Shown here piece by piece: positions 42,576-42,726 of a DNA stretch of 42,726 nt (within the stretch, counting starts at the first letter, position 1; the number at the start of each line of letters is the position of its first letter). The position numbers and the translations under genes are program-made. A model generated the notes under the pieces. It was given only the letters and a program-made list of their open reading frames with translations, had not been told where the DNA came from and made no database searches. Source of the stretch: Alphaproteobacteria bacterium UBA6038 (lineage in GTDB: Bacteria; Pseudomonadota; Alphaproteobacteria; Micropepsales; Micropepsaceae); contig DIZC01000060.1 in the NCBI GenBank assembly GCA_002429315.1, forward strand, positions 1 through 42,726. The letters are read 5' to 3'.

Positions 42576-42726
42576 GTGCTGGAAATCTACATCGATGGCG
42601 ATGCCTGCCCGGTGAAGGGCGAAGTGGAGCGTGTCGCTGCGCGCCACGGGCTCATCGTACACCTCGTCAGCAATGGCGGATTGCGGCCGAGCTCCAATCC
42701 GCTGTTCCGCCATGTCGTCGTCGCCG
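42576..42726 (+). CDS. YaiI/YqxD family (DUF188) protein, 5' part
   Basis: GTG 42576, nine bases after the helicase stop, opens LEIYIDGDACPVKGEVERVA, then ARHGLIVHLVSNGGLRPSSN, running off the window. The DGDACPVK start is the signature of DUF188, a PIN-like nuclease fold of unknown function. It is probably co-transcribed with the helicase. Confidence 0.85.
   Translation, partial: MLEIYIDGDACPVKGEVERVAARHGLIVHLVSNGGLRPSSNPLFRHVVVA

Overview
The window looks like part of an alphaproteobacterial chromosome. It is GC-rich, with strong Shine-Dalgarno sequences, an NDUFA9-type epimerase close to uppP (an arrangement I associate with Alphaproteobacteria), a TonB receptor and a Proteobacteria-type tyrosine integrase of the P4 class. 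I could not run any search, so genus is not assigned. Every family call comes from reading motifs by eye.

Layout. (1) 1-8720, backbone: the 5' part of a tRNA-Ser(GGA) gene, an overlapping GH3-GH2 secreted glycosidase pair convergent with a sugar-porter MFS transporter, a divergent methylenetetrahydrofolate-reductase-family gene, and a PYROXD2-like FAD oxidoreductase. (2) 8794-31392, an integrated genomic island of about 22.6 kb. Its right end is the 3' end of a tRNA-Leu(CAG) gene with an intact tyrosine integrase beside it. Its left end is a 23-bp near-copy (one mismatch) of that tRNA 3' end. TACCAACA-type repeats lie just inside both ends and could be integrase arm sites. (3) 31455-42726, backbone: YbjQ-like gene, small membrane protein, HAF-repeat-like secreted protein, NDUFA9-like epimerase, GSCFA protein, uppP, a DUF2946-TonB receptor pair, a PQQ-type beta-propeller, a DEAD-box helicase and the start of a YaiI/DUF188 gene.

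Island cargo. Intact genes are an AGPS-like FAD oxidase, two dodecins, a YidB/DUF937 protein, two secreted methyltransferase-like paralogues, a cytosolic methyltransferase, a 1058-residue BNR/sortilin-like propeller, a dicarboxylate/amino-acid symporter behind a threonine synthase, an SDR, an NTF2/SnoaL-like protein followed by a double-CDGSH plus cupin protein, a class V aminotransferase and an acyl-CoA ligase. Mixed among them are decayed pieces: a second integrase N-terminus fused out of frame to a glutamate-1-semialdehyde-aminomutase-like C-terminus, a 44-bp scrap of the AGPS gene, a truncated VOC gene, an amino-acid permease with its middle deleted, and a frameshifted amidohydrolase start. 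The island therefore appears old, built by accretion and internal duplication, and now eroding. Much of the cargo points to amino-acid or acyl-substrate uptake and conversion, but no single pathway can be read from it.

Most notable: the island boundaries and their testable empty-site prediction, the duplicated dodecin/AGPS/methyltransferase-like material inside it, the unusual CDGSH-CDGSH-cupin protein, and a 106-bp relic of the uppP 5' end that brackets the DUF2946-TonB cassette as a direct repeat.
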